The notes: generated by a model not told the origin, from the letters alone. Positions 7,225 to 12,855 are shown, counted from the stretch's first letter. The stretch: 14,655 bases of DNA from Candidatus Aenigmatarchaeota archaeon (GCA_018304565.1 JAGVVX010000019.1:1-14655); one strand, 5' to 3'. Program-made: numbers and translations.

Positions 7225-7869
7225 ATGTTCTTTCATAAAAAGAAGCAATTGGGTCCTGTTCCTGTAGAAGAGGTGCAGAAGTTAACTGCAAGTGGCATGA
7301 GCGACAAGGATGTCATAAAGCGCCTCAAGTCCGTGGGTTACCAGTACGAAGAGATAGAAAAAGCGCTGGTTTCTGCTGTCAAGCGTGGTGTTGACAAGAC
7401 TTCCTTCCAGCCTTACAACCCCATGCAGCAACATGAAAAGCCCCAGTTTCCTGATTTGCCTGAGCTAAACGAGTACAGGCCCGAAGAGAAAGACCTTATA
7501 GAAGGCCTGCAGGAAGTTAACGATGACATTAACCCTGATATAATAGTCGAGGAGATAGTCGAAGGCGTTGTGGAAGAAAAATGGCGAAAATTCGAGGACA
7601 AGATGAAAAAAATGGAGAATGATTTCATAACATTAAGCACGCAGATGAAGCAGGCTGAGCAAAGGCCTGCAAAGGAGCAGCCGGCAAAGGATTACGATTC
7701 CAGGATATCTGATATCACAGAGCAAATGGAAGACCTCCAGGCACGGGTTGGCGGACTGGAAAAGGCATTCAAGCAGTTCCTGCCGTCATTAACAAAGAAC
7801 ATAGAGTCTCTTTCTAACTTGATCCACGAGATGAAAGAAAAGCAGGGCATGGTTGCGCAGGAAATGTAA
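7225..7869 (+). CDS. Coiled-coil protein with N-terminal UBA-like helical segment
   Basis: A 214-residue soluble protein. After a basic start (MFFHKKKQLGPVPVEEVQ) comes a compact helical segment at about residues 17-50 with the spacing of UBA-like three-helix folds (LTASGMSDKDVIKRLKSVGY then YEEIEKAL). Then follow a Pro/Gln-rich linker (about 60-85), an acidic stretch rich in Ile/Val/Glu (about 98-117), and two charged coiled-coil stretches (about 118-145 and 160-205). No transmembrane segment is present. It follows another coiled-coil gene on the plus strand, divergent from the pilus-type ATPase, and ends beside a strong hairpin. The UBA-like reading is by eye. No family or function is recognised, and an accessory role in the pilus-like machine is a guess from neighbourhood. 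Confidence 0.75.
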   Translation: MFFHKKKQLGPVPVEEVQKLTASGMSDKDVIKRLKSVGYQYEEIEKALVSAVKRGVDKTSFQPYNPMQQHEKPQFPDLPELNEYRPEEKDLIEGLQEVNDDINPDIIVEEIVEGVVEEKWRKFEDKMKKMENDFITLSTQMKQAEQRPAKEQPAKDYDSRISDITEQMEDLQARVGGLEKAFKQFLPSLTKNIESLSNLIHEMKEKQGMVAQEM

Positions 7870-7870
7870 A

Positions 7871-7904
7871 ACAAATCCTTTTTCTTAGAAGAAAAAGTCT
7901 TTGT
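7871..7904. terminator. Strong hairpin between convergent genes
   Basis: Immediately after the TAA of the coiled-coil gene, ACAAA (7871-7875) pairs with TTTGT (7900-7904) and CTTTTTCTT (7878-7886) pairs with AAGAAAAAG (7889-7897). TC opposite TC interrupts the stem (GA opposite GA on the minus strand). It probably marks the 3' end of the plus-strand unit, though no U-tract follows. Confidence 0.55.
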
Positions 7905-7930
7905 ATTCCCAAAAAGAAGTATTATTTTTG

Positions 7931-7989
7931 AATCAGGAAAGAGGATTATCTACAGAGAACAAAGTTCTCTGCACGGAAAGGAGAAAACC
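7931..7989. repeat. Modular hairpin element, one-arm copy
   Basis: The left flank AATCAGGAAAGAGGATTA (7931-7948) and right flank GAAAGGAGAAAACC (7976-7989) enclose one arm, CAGAGAAC/GTTCTCTG (7953-7960, 7964-7971), identical to arm 1 of the 2656-2794 copy. The right flank GAGAAAA (7981-7987) can also pair with TTTTCTC (7993-7999). Confidence 0.75.
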
Positions 7990-8020
7990 CTTTTTTCTCT
8001 GACTCATTATATATTCTTTA

Positions 8021-8104
8021 TTTAGGAAAGAGGATTATCTGCAGAGAACTTCTGGTTCTCTGAGATGCCAGAAACCTAACGGTTTCTGAGCAGAAAGGAA
8101 AACC
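8021..8104. repeat. Modular hairpin element, two-arm copy
   Basis: A left flank ending AGGAAAGAGGATTA (to 8037) and a right flank GAAAGGAAAACC (8093-8104) enclose arms CAGAGAAC/GTTCTCTG (8042-8049, 8055-8062) and CAGAAACC/GGTTTCTG (8069-8076, 8081-8088). TCTG (8038-8041) can pair with CAGA (8091-8094) to close the branch, exactly as in the four-arm copy. The start of the left flank has diverged (TTTAGG instead of ATCAGG). Confidence 0.75.
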
Positions 8105-8176
8105 TGCAAAGAACGTAGTTTCTTTGAAGCCTCAGAGAATTTTCAATTCTCTGCAGGAAACCTAGGTTTTCTCCTT
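8103..8176. repeat. Nested two-arm extension of the hairpin element
   Basis: CCTGC (8103-8107) can pair with GCAGG (8153-8157). Inside are arms CAAAGAA/TTCTTTG (8107-8113, 8120-8126) and CAGAGAATT/AATTCTCTG (8133-8141, 8145-8153), the latter a perfect 9-bp stem, starting 26 nt apart. It is followed by AAACCTAGGTTT and CTCCTT next to the stop codon of the minus-strand gene at 8178. This forms the same GGTTTTCTCC ending seen after the ATPase stop. Confidence 0.6.
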
Positions 8177-8177
8177 C

Positions 8178-8642
8178 TTATTTCGTGATGAATGCTATTG
8201 CCACTATGAGTATGAGCAGCATGAAGATTATTGACACGCTGCTTTCGCTTAGCTGTATGCCCAGCGACCCGGCCGCTGTAAAGAAAACCACTATGCCGAT
8301 GCCGACTATGGCATAAGCCACCGCTTTATTCTCTGCGATCTTGCTGATGTCCGTTCCTGACATTGCCAGGAACAGTGCTATCACAAGTATGCCTGCAAGC
8401 ACCACTGCTGCTAGACCGAACAAGCTGGAAAAGAACACTGCAATTGCCGGCCCCCCGAAGCCTACGACAAAGAAGGCCGCGACAAGCGAGATAACTCCAA
8501 TGATCCTTTTGTTCTCGCCAAAGGCCTTTGACTTGAGAAGCAACCCGAAAAGCACGGCGAATGTGAATATCCAGGGGAGCAGGAAACCGAAGAAGCCGAG
8601 CCCGTTCAGGTTTGTTACAAGCGCCTCGAACGGATTTACCAT
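8178..8642 (-). CDS. Polytopic membrane protein, paralog A
   Basis: The 154-residue protein has about five hydrophobic helices (near 15-37, 47-66, 70-93, 107-127, 134-152) and almost no soluble part. Its first half matches the next gene upstream closely, sharing LP..FTFA...GLL.K...FG.N.R, AFFV...GGP and LFG...L.GILV, so the two are tandem paralogs. The ATG at 8642 is preceded by GAGG about 10 nt upstream, and the preceding paralog ends 27 nt away, so they are probably cotranscribed. No catalytic residue or known family is visible. The Gly/Pro-containing GGP between helices 2 and 3 is the most conserved point. The product could be a channel or scaffold subunit of an oligomeric membrane assembly, but that is speculation. 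Confidence 0.8.
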   Translation of the reverse strand: MVNPFEALVTNLNGLGFFGFLLPWIFTFAVLFGLLLKSKAFGENKRIIGVISLVAAFFVVGFGGPAIAVFFSSLFGLAAVVLAGILVIALFLAMSGTDISKIAENKAVAYAIVGIGIVVFFTAAGSLGIQLSESSVSIIFMLLILIVAIAFITK

Positions 8643-8669
8643 GGTTAAGCCTCAAAGAAAAATAAGCCA

Positions 8670-9149
8670 TCAATCTTTCTTGGCTGTAGCGCCTTCAGGC
8701 CTTGTGATGTAATAGATAGCAATCAGAATAACTACCAAGGCGAAAGCCAAAGTTGCTGTTGTTGAATCTACAGCGATGCCGATGAAGCCGGTTGCGCTGC
8801 TGGAGCTTAGGAACAGGAAAGCGCCAATCAGCACGGTAATTACAATGACAGCCAGGTTCATTGTTTGGGATTTACCGCTAACCAGCGTAACTAGCAATAT
8901 AACAACCAAGATGCCTCCAAGGAACATTGATGCTCCGCCGAACAGGTTTGTGAAGAATGCAGCAAGCGTTGGTCCTCCGACAGCGGTTACGAAGAAGGCT
9001 ATAACAAGCGCAAGCATTGGAGCTACGCGTTCATTTTTCCCGAAAAGATTTGCCTTAATCAGTAATCCGTAAACTATTGCAAACGTGAAAAGGAAAGGCA
9101 GTATGAAGCCGTAGAACTCAGGCCCTAAAAATGCAGATATCTCAACCAT
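8670..9149 (-). CDS. Polytopic membrane protein, paralog B
   Basis: The 159-residue protein has about five predicted helices and a short charged C-terminus (RPEGATAKKD). It is clearly paralogous to the gene at 8178-8642. The shared FTFA, GLL.K, FG.N.R, AFFV and GGP motifs fall at the same positions, and sequence diverges after about residue 90. Start at ATG 9149 is supported by GTGA about 8 nt upstream (GAGTGAAACAAA-ATG) and by a TATA box near 9195 that would give a leader of about 19 nt. It is followed at 27 nt by paralog A. It sits in a block of four small membrane-protein genes next to the pilus-like cluster but separated from it by the coiled-coil genes. No family is recognised. Confidence 0.8.
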   Translation of the reverse strand: MVEISAFLGPEFYGFILPFLFTFAIVYGLLIKANLFGKNERVAPMLALVIAFFVTAVGGPTLAAFFTNLFGGASMFLGGILVVILLVTLVSGKSQTMNLAVIVITVLIGAFLFLSSSSATGFIGIAVDSTTATLAFALVVILIAIYYITRPEGATAKKD

Positions 9150-9189
9150 TTTGTTTCACTCTTTTACTTATTTTCTATTACTTTCCTTG

Positions 9190-9199
9190 TTTTTATACT
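9190..9199 (-). promoter_or_regulatory. TATA box before membrane paralog B
   Basis: Minus-strand AGTATAAAAA is centred near 9195, predicting a start site near 9168 and a leader of about 19 nt that includes the GAGTGA ribosome-binding site. This would start a unit of paralogs B and A. Confidence 0.55.
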
Positions 9200-9230
9200 T
9201 TATCTGAAACGCAACAGCATTACACATGAA

Positions 9231-9704
9231 TTACTGGGTACCGGGAGAGTGCTTGTACGCTGCAAGAAATATCATTATGACTATAATTATGCCTATGAGC
9301 CACATCATGTTGGATGAAGACATGCCCGGTACTGAAAGCCCTAAACTATCCCAGAAAAGGCCTACCAGCAGCAAAAGGAAGCTTATCACGACTAAAAACG
9401 GCAGCGCGTCGAAATGCTGACCCGTCTTGCTTCCAAAAAGCCTTCTGAGGAAGACAAAGAAGAACACAATCAGGAGCAGTGCTGCAGCTAGAGGGATAAA
9501 CTGCTGTAATGCTGCCACAAGCGGCTCATAAGTTACAGAAAAAGCTGCAAAGACTACTGCTATGATTACGTTGACGCTGTTTTTGAATAATACCTTGTCG
9601 TCCTTGCCTTTTGCGATGCTCAGCAGGCCGAAGACCACCGCAAAGACGAACAGGAACGTAGAAAGAAAAGGAATTACTGCAGGGTCTATGAAATCTAGCG
9701 CCAT
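9231..9704 (-). CDS. Polytopic membrane protein, probable distant paralog C
   Basis: The 157-residue protein has about five helices and a polar tail ending KHSPGTQ. Near the N-terminus, PFLSTFLFVFAVVFGLLS aligns with the FTFA...GLL helix of the two genes downstream, and helix spacing is similar. The AFFV-GGP motif is replaced (AAFSVTYEP), so kinship is weaker and could be convergent hydrophobicity. A basic, LRRLFGSK-containing loop lies between helices 3 and 4. The ATG at 9704 follows the TAG of the preceding gene (9708-9706) with one base between, so the two are cotranscribed and probably translationally coupled. The function is unknown. Confidence 0.8.
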   Translation of the reverse strand: MALDFIDPAVIPFLSTFLFVFAVVFGLLSIAKGKDDKVLFKNSVNVIIAVVFAAFSVTYEPLVAALQQFIPLAAALLLIVFFFVFLRRLFGSKTGQHFDALPFLVVISFLLLLVGLFWDSLGLSVPGMSSSNMMWLIGIIIVIMIFLAAYKHSPGTQ

Positions 9705-9705
9705 T

Positions 9706-10323
9706 CTAGAAGCCCATCCTTTTTCCCAGATTTAACTGCCTCTCGACTTCTCTCAGTTCTTGCTGCAAAGACACCCGTTCTTTTCTCAGGTATGTCAGGT
9801 CTTCTTCTACCTTGCCTGCTTCAGCTTCCCTAATCTCATGTGTTACATCTGCCAGTCTTGCTTGTATCCTCTTTTTTGTTTTGTTGAGTTCTATGAAACC
9901 CATGTTCTCGTAATGCGGAATGCTAGTTGAAGATACAGTAGAGTGCCCACTCCCATATGATGATCTTAACTCATTTGGTGCTCTTCTTCTGAAATGTTCC
10001 AATATGAAGAAAAGAATGCCTAAGATAAAAACAAGGAAGATAAAGTACGGTCCTGCAAGCAAGGCAAATACCCTGTAGTAGCCGCCGGCTATGATGAAAA
10101 GATATGTTGTTATTCCAAGCAAAATTCTTAGTTTATTATAAATGCCGCCTGGCGGAAGAACCCTTCCTACCATCATGTAAACAACCAGTATAATGAAAAC
10201 GCTTGGCACTAGCAGAAACATTATAAGGTCGCGCGCGATATCGCCAGTGAAAGGCGAGCCAGGATAGTCCGTCATTTGCAGGAGTTGGACAAATATTAAC
10301 TGGCCAATGTCTTCAAGAGCCAT
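9706..10323 (-). CDS. Membrane protein with C-terminal cytoplasmic coiled coil
   Basis: The 205-residue protein has hydrophobic helices at about 33-52, 65-83 and 88-107, then a basic FRRRAP stop-transfer sequence that places the C-terminal half in the cytoplasm. Residues about 110-130 are Ser/Thr-rich, and 140-200 form a long charged coiled coil (KTKKRIQARL, RKERVSLQQELREVERQLNL). It heads the run of four small membrane-protein genes and overlaps the promoter-to-stop spacing of the next gene by only one base. A T/A-rich box (10346-10353) is centred 26 nt before the ATG, consistent with a leaderless message. Its coiled coil could contact the coiled-coil proteins encoded at 6786-7869, but nothing in the sequence proves this. 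No family is recognised. Confidence 0.8.
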   Translation of the reverse strand: MALEDIGQLIFVQLLQMTDYPGSPFTGDIARDLIMFLLVPSVFIILVVYMMVGRVLPPGGIYNKLRILLGITTYLFIIAGGYYRVFALLAGPYFIFLVFILGILFFILEHFRRRAPNELRSSYGSGHSTVSSTSIPHYENMGFIELNKTKKRIQARLADVTHEIREAEAGKVEEDLTYLRKERVSLQQELREVERQLNLGKRMGF

Positions 10324-10345
10324 ATCGAATAATTAGCAAAAGTGG

Positions 10346-10353
10346 AATAAAAA
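10346..10353 (-). promoter_or_regulatory. Possible TATA box for the four-gene membrane block
   Basis: Minus-strand TTTTTATT is centred about 26 nt before the ATG at 10323, with no Shine-Dalgarno visible. It is weaker than the other boxes in the window. Confidence 0.35.
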
Positions 10354-10366
10354 GGTTTAGAGAAAA

Positions 10367-10993
10367 TTAAACTCTTTTATCGTTGGCTTCGAGTTCTCTT
10401 AAAAGATCCAATGCTCTATATTGTCCGGACTGTTCCAGCAATCTAGAACCCAATCTATAAGCGCCTTCTTCTGAACGCTCTCCTAAATAATGGGCTGCTT
10501 CGTGCGCATGAACTGCAGCTACCAAGTCAGGATCTTCATTCAAACTGTCTCTTAGCATTATCCTTCCGTCTTGAGTAACGCCTTTTGTATCTATAGAATA
10601 TTTGCGATTGAAAAATCCATCAGACATGAATTGAGGTTCAGGCACGCCCATATTTCTAAGCCCGTTATAGAAATTCATTCTTCTGGCATGTTCTCTTTTG
10701 ATTTCCGAGCTATCAAAATTAGGCCTATCATACGCTAGTTCTAGTCTTTGTTCTGGTTGTCTTATTTCTTCAGGACCTGCTTGTTTCTTTCCAAGACCTA
10801 TATTTTCCTTGACTATATCTACTGCTTTATCAAAAGGATTTGTCAGGATTCTTGACACAGGGATTCTGCCATCATACCCTCTCATAGGAGTCCCTTCCAT
10901 AGGTATATACACGGGCTTTCCTGCGTTTGGAAAAGCGTCAAAACCACCTACGGGTGAGAATACAGACCTATAACTTTTTGATTTTTCAGGCAT
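10367..10993 (-). CDS. Putative zinc metalloprotease-like protein (HEAAH)
   Basis: A 208-residue soluble protein. The C-terminal part contains H164-E-A-A-H168 followed by YLG and E175/E176 in GERSEEGAYRLG, the layout of a zinc-binding HExxH helix with a glutamate nearby. The flanking helix VAAVHAHEAAHYLG and the following AYRLGSRLLEQS helix resemble minimal HExxH peptidase-like folds. The residue expected for a metzincin third ligand is Ser, so a glutamate (E175 or E176) is the better candidate. The N-terminal 100 residues are Pro/Gly-rich and unmatched. No signal peptide or membrane segment is seen. An ATG at 10993 with AGTGAT about 6 nt upstream sets the start. Neighbours are unrecognised, so the substrate is unknown. 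A non-proteolytic HExxH domain cannot be excluded. Confidence 0.7.
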   Translation of the reverse strand: MPEKSKSYRSVFSPVGGFDAFPNAGKPVYIPMEGTPMRGYDGRIPVSRILTNPFDKAVDIVKENIGLGKKQAGPEEIRQPEQRLELAYDRPNFDSSEIKREHARRMNFYNGLRNMGVPEPQFMSDGFFNRKYSIDTKGVTQDGRIMLRDSLNEDPDLVAAVHAHEAAHYLGERSEEGAYRLGSRLLEQSGQYRALDLLRELEANDKRV

Positions 10994-11024
10994 ACAATCA
11001 CTATCTATTTATACTACATGAACC

Positions 11025-11033
11025 ATATTTAAA
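11025..11033 (-). promoter_or_regulatory. TATA box for the HEAAH gene
   Basis: Minus-strand TTTAAATAT lies about 35 nt before the ATG at 10993, predicting a short leader of about 10 nt that carries the AGTGAT ribosome-binding site. A second A/T box (TATAAATA, 11006-11013) is too close to the ATG to serve. Confidence 0.4.
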
Positions 11034-11040
11034 GATTTAG

Positions 11041-11054
11041 CTACTAAACAGTAG
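11041..11054 (-). terminator. Small hairpin after the 11058 stop codon
   Basis: CTACT (11041-11045) pairs with AGTAG (11050-11054) around AAAC, three bases past the TGA of the minus-strand gene. It is short and has no strong U-tract, so a terminator role is weakly supported. Confidence 0.25.
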
Positions 11055-11057
11055 TTA

Positions 11058-11519
11058 TCAGTTCTTATGCTTTTCATGGTCTTTTAAGAGATCGTGATCT
11101 GACAAACTTTTGTAATTTGTCATAAGTTTCGGTAGCATATCACCTAATTCACCTCTACCGCCAATTAATGTTGCATATTTCCTAGGACCGTGATAGGCAA
11201 ATAGACCGTTTGGTTCCATAGTGAAAACCGCCTCCGCTCCATGAGTACGTGTATTCATAACTATTACTTTGTTGCCTGAATAGTGTAACCTTAAATTGAG
11301 CATTTCATTCTCAGCGCTTGAACTATCAGCACTTCTACTAGTTGTCGCCCTATAATTGTTAGTAGTGACATCTCTCCAGAATTTGGCCATTTGATATGCT
11401 GTTTGATCCGATATGCTCGGATCAGCAAGTAATTGTGCAGGAAAGGCAGATGGAGTATAGTCTCCGAAATCTCTTTGAATTCTGCCAACAGCTTCCATGA
11501 GATAAGTTTTATAAGACAT
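11058..11519 (-). CDS. Unrecognised 153-residue soluble protein
   Basis: The protein starts MSYKTYLMEAVGRIQRDFGD and has a Ser/Thr-rich low-complexity stretch (TTSRSADSSSAE, about 60-71) between two ordered parts. The C-terminal half is beta-like (NKVIVMNTRTHGAEAVFTME, then GPRKYATLIGG). There is no membrane segment or Cys. The open frame begins nine bases earlier at a GTG, but GGTGAT overlaps that GTG and sits correctly for the ATG at 11519, which I therefore take as the start. The Shine-Dalgarno overlaps the TAG of the preceding gene (11531-11529), implying translational coupling. No family is recognised. Base composition is somewhat more A/T-rich than the pilus cluster, which may hint at separate origin. 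Confidence 0.65.
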   Translation of the reverse strand: MSYKTYLMEAVGRIQRDFGDYTPSAFPAQLLADPSISDQTAYQMAKFWRDVTTNNYRATTSRSADSSSAENEMLNLRLHYSGNKVIVMNTRTHGAEAVFTMEPNGLFAYHGPRKYATLIGGRGELGDMLPKLMTNYKSLSDHDLLKDHEKHKN

Positions 11520-11528
11520 GCCAATCAC

Positions 11529-11723
11529 CTAAATCAATAGCTCCCCTTTCACGCCTTCCATGATGTCCCTGCGGACTATCAGCGGTATTTCCAGCTTCCT
11601 GAAGTATTTCCTGCCCAACGGGCTTTCCAGCTCCTCGTAGTAATCGCCCTTCTCGTCCCTGACAAAAGTCCGGTTGGTATCGGAATCTTCGATTCTTTTT
11701 GTGTTGCCTGTAAGATACTGCAT
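11529..11723 (-). CDS. Unrecognised 64-residue protein, possibly 5'-truncated
   Basis: The frame starts at ATG 11723 (MQYLTGNTKRIEDSD) and ends at TAG. The start is chosen because GGTGAT lies about 5 nt upstream, the same arrangement as in the next gene. The product is charged and soluble, with a basic/acidic middle (FVRDEKGDYYEELESPLGRK) and a short hydrophobic segment near the end (LEIPLIVRR). The same frame stays open upstream through GTG 11732 as far as the codon at 11834, adding about 37 plausible protein-like residues (including SREIIKYWKGYLATPDRR) without any ATG, GTG or TTG before 11732. It may therefore be the remnant of a longer gene cut by the vapBC promoter region, or use a rare AUU start near 11825. 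The function is unknown. Confidence 0.5.
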   Translation of the reverse strand: MQYLTGNTKRIEDSDTNRTFVRDEKGDYYEELESPLGRKYFRKLEIPLIVRRDIMEGVKGELLI

Positions 11724-11846
11724 TTCAATCACCGTTCGCCTATCGGGCGTAGCAAGATACCCTTTCCAGTATTTTATGATTTCTCTGCTCTGCGAGATAG
11801 GATTCTCACTGTCTGCATGGCTAATTATTGCCTTTCAGCGGAGTAG

Positions 11847-11893
11847 AAGTAAGCTTTAAATAGTAGGATTCTTACTTAATTAATAAAAGTAAG
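11847..11893. promoter_or_regulatory. vapB promoter with candidate operator repeats
   Basis: A TATA-like GCTTTAAATAG (11853-11863) is surrounded by three copies of one heptamer: AAGTAAG at 11847-11853, inverted CTTACTT at 11871-11877, and AAGTAAG at 11887-11893. The last two form an inverted repeat with a 9-nt spacer over the expected start site (about 11884). AbrB-type antitoxins usually repress their own promoter at such repeats, so this is a likely operator. The same A/T box can serve the minus strand. Confidence 0.5.
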
Positions 11894-11906
11894 AAAAGTG
11901 AAGACA

Positions 11907-12122
11907 ATGCACGAAATCAGGGTTTCATCCAAAGGCCAGCTTGTCATCCCGAAATACATGCGCGACGCCGCAGGCATGAAAACCGGCTCTTTGGTGCTTG
12001 CAAGCCTTGAGGACGGCAGGATTATTCTCATGCCGAAGCCTGTTGACCCTCTGGAAGCTTTGAAAAAAACCGGCGAGGAGCTTTCGCTGAAAAACATAAG
12101 GCGGGAAATAAAAGAGGAGTAA
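11907..12122 (+). CDS. vapB: AbrB-family antitoxin (VapB-like)
   Basis: A 71-residue protein starting MHEIRVSSKGQLVIPKYMRD. This is the swapped-hairpin AbrB/SpoVT DNA-binding fold, with the signature SSKGQLVIP and the following AAGMKTGSLVLA strand pair. The last 25 residues (DPLEALKKTGEELSLKNI) are a charged helix of the kind that wraps the toxin active site. It should bind its own promoter and neutralise the PIN toxin encoded 115 nt downstream. The frame opens at a GTG (11898), but ATG 11907 with AAGTGAAG upstream is preferred. The upstream heptamer repeats fit autoregulation. The long gap before the toxin gene is unusual, as VapBC pairs normally overlap or nearly touch. Confidence 0.85.
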   Translation: MHEIRVSSKGQLVIPKYMRDAAGMKTGSLVLASLEDGRIILMPKPVDPLEALKKTGEELSLKNIRREIKEE

Positions 12123-12136
12123 TATTTTCTTTTCCA

Positions 12137-12170
12137 CAGGTCTTTTCTTTTTCTAAAAGAAAAGCCTGTT
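12137..12170 (+). other. Strong hairpin in the vapB-vapC gap
   Basis: ACAGG (12137-12141) pairs with CCTGT (12166-12170) and CTTTTCTTTT (12143-12152) pairs with AAAAGAAAAG (12156-12165) around a TCT loop, leaving T12142 as a single bulge. No U-tract follows, so attenuation, processing or mRNA stabilisation are all possible. Confidence 0.6.
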
Positions 12171-12179
12171 CCACACCCG

Positions 12180-12206
12180 GAGACAGCCGGAAAACGGCTG
12201 CCTCCT
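12180..12206 (+). other. GC-rich hairpin before vapC
   Basis: GGAG (12180-12183) and CAGCCG (12185-12190) pair with CGGCTG (12196-12201) and CTCC (12203-12206) across one A-C mismatch, with a GAAAA loop. A CTTTTG run follows. Together with the preceding hairpin it could limit read-through from vapB to vapC. Confidence 0.55.
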
Positions 12207-12237
12207 TTTGCTAATCACGTAAAGGAAGGTCTGAAGA

Positions 12238-12651
12238 ATGGAATCACATGAAAAAATGTATTTTGACACATTTCTGTTTATGGACATGCTTTCCGGCAAC
12301 CCGGAGCTTGCAGAAAAGGCAGAAGCCTACCTGAGGAATTCCCGCGGCGTTGTTTCTTCCATCCTTCTTGCGGAGCTTGCCTTTCACGTCTCGCGGAGGA
12401 AAAGGTCGAAGGCGAATGAAATCTTGTTTTACGTGCAGTCGCTGCCCAACATAGAAATCATTGGCGTTGATGAGGAAATTGCAGGACTCGCAGGGCTGCT
12501 TCGCTCGAAATACCGCGGCAAGATACAGAAGAAATTGACGTACTTCGACTGCCTGCATCTGGCAACGGCCATGCAGTCAAAATGCAGGAAATTCATAACA
12601 GGCGACCGCGGCTTCAGGGAGATAACGGACATAGAAGTTGAGGTGTATTAA
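12238..12651 (+). CDS. vapC: PIN-domain toxin (VapC-like ribonuclease)
   Basis: A 137-residue PIN domain with all four acidic active-site positions: D10 (MYFDTFLFMD), E46 (SILLAELAF), D104 (TYFDCLHLATA) and D123 (FITGDRGF). VapC toxins are Mg2+-dependent endoribonucleases that cut tRNA or rRNA and are held inactive by their antitoxin. The AbrB-type antitoxin is upstream. The ATG at 12238 gives a short lead (MESHEK) before the usual first strand. Met7 at 12256 is an alternative start yielding 131 residues. AGGAAGGT upstream is a reasonable ribosome-binding site for 12238. It has its own potential regulation because 115 nt with two stable hairpins separates it from vapB. The active site looks intact, so a functional toxin is likely. 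Confidence 0.88.
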   Translation: MESHEKMYFDTFLFMDMLSGNPELAEKAEAYLRNSRGVVSSILLAELAFHVSRRKRSKANEILFYVQSLPNIEIIGVDEEIAGLAGLLRSKYRGKIQKKLTYFDCLHLATAMQSKCRKFITGDRGFREITDIEVEVY

Positions 12652-12718
12652 ACAACAGGCGCGGTTTCTGCTGCCCTGAAACGCCAGCCGTACCAATTTC
12701 TATCAGCTTAAAGCAGTA

Positions 12719-12760
12719 GTTTAACTTAACCCACTTCAGTTGTAAAGTATATTGTCATCC
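12719..12760 (-). repeat. Degraded copy of the dehydrogenase 3' end
   Basis: 12721-12746 repeats exactly 26 bases of the true gene end (12901-12926), 180 nt away. Read on the minus strand it gives ADDNIYFTTEVG-stop. Compared with the genuine SDDNAGKIYRIYFTTEVG it lacks six codons. It is the outermost of two extra copies downstream of the gene. The stretch between them (about 12761-12857) holds nothing else I recognise. Confidence 0.75.
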
Positions 12761-12855
12761 GCTTCTGCTGGAGGATTGCATTTTAGCAAGACAACACAAT
12801 AATCGCAAAAATTGCAGGAAAAAGAAAAGACCATTTCTTTTGTTTCATGATTCAT

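Noticed and set aside
8326..8712. Antisense and alternative frames over the membrane paralogs
   Set aside because: The minus-strand frames at 8178-8642 and 8670-9149 are paralogous to each other, which identifies the real frame.
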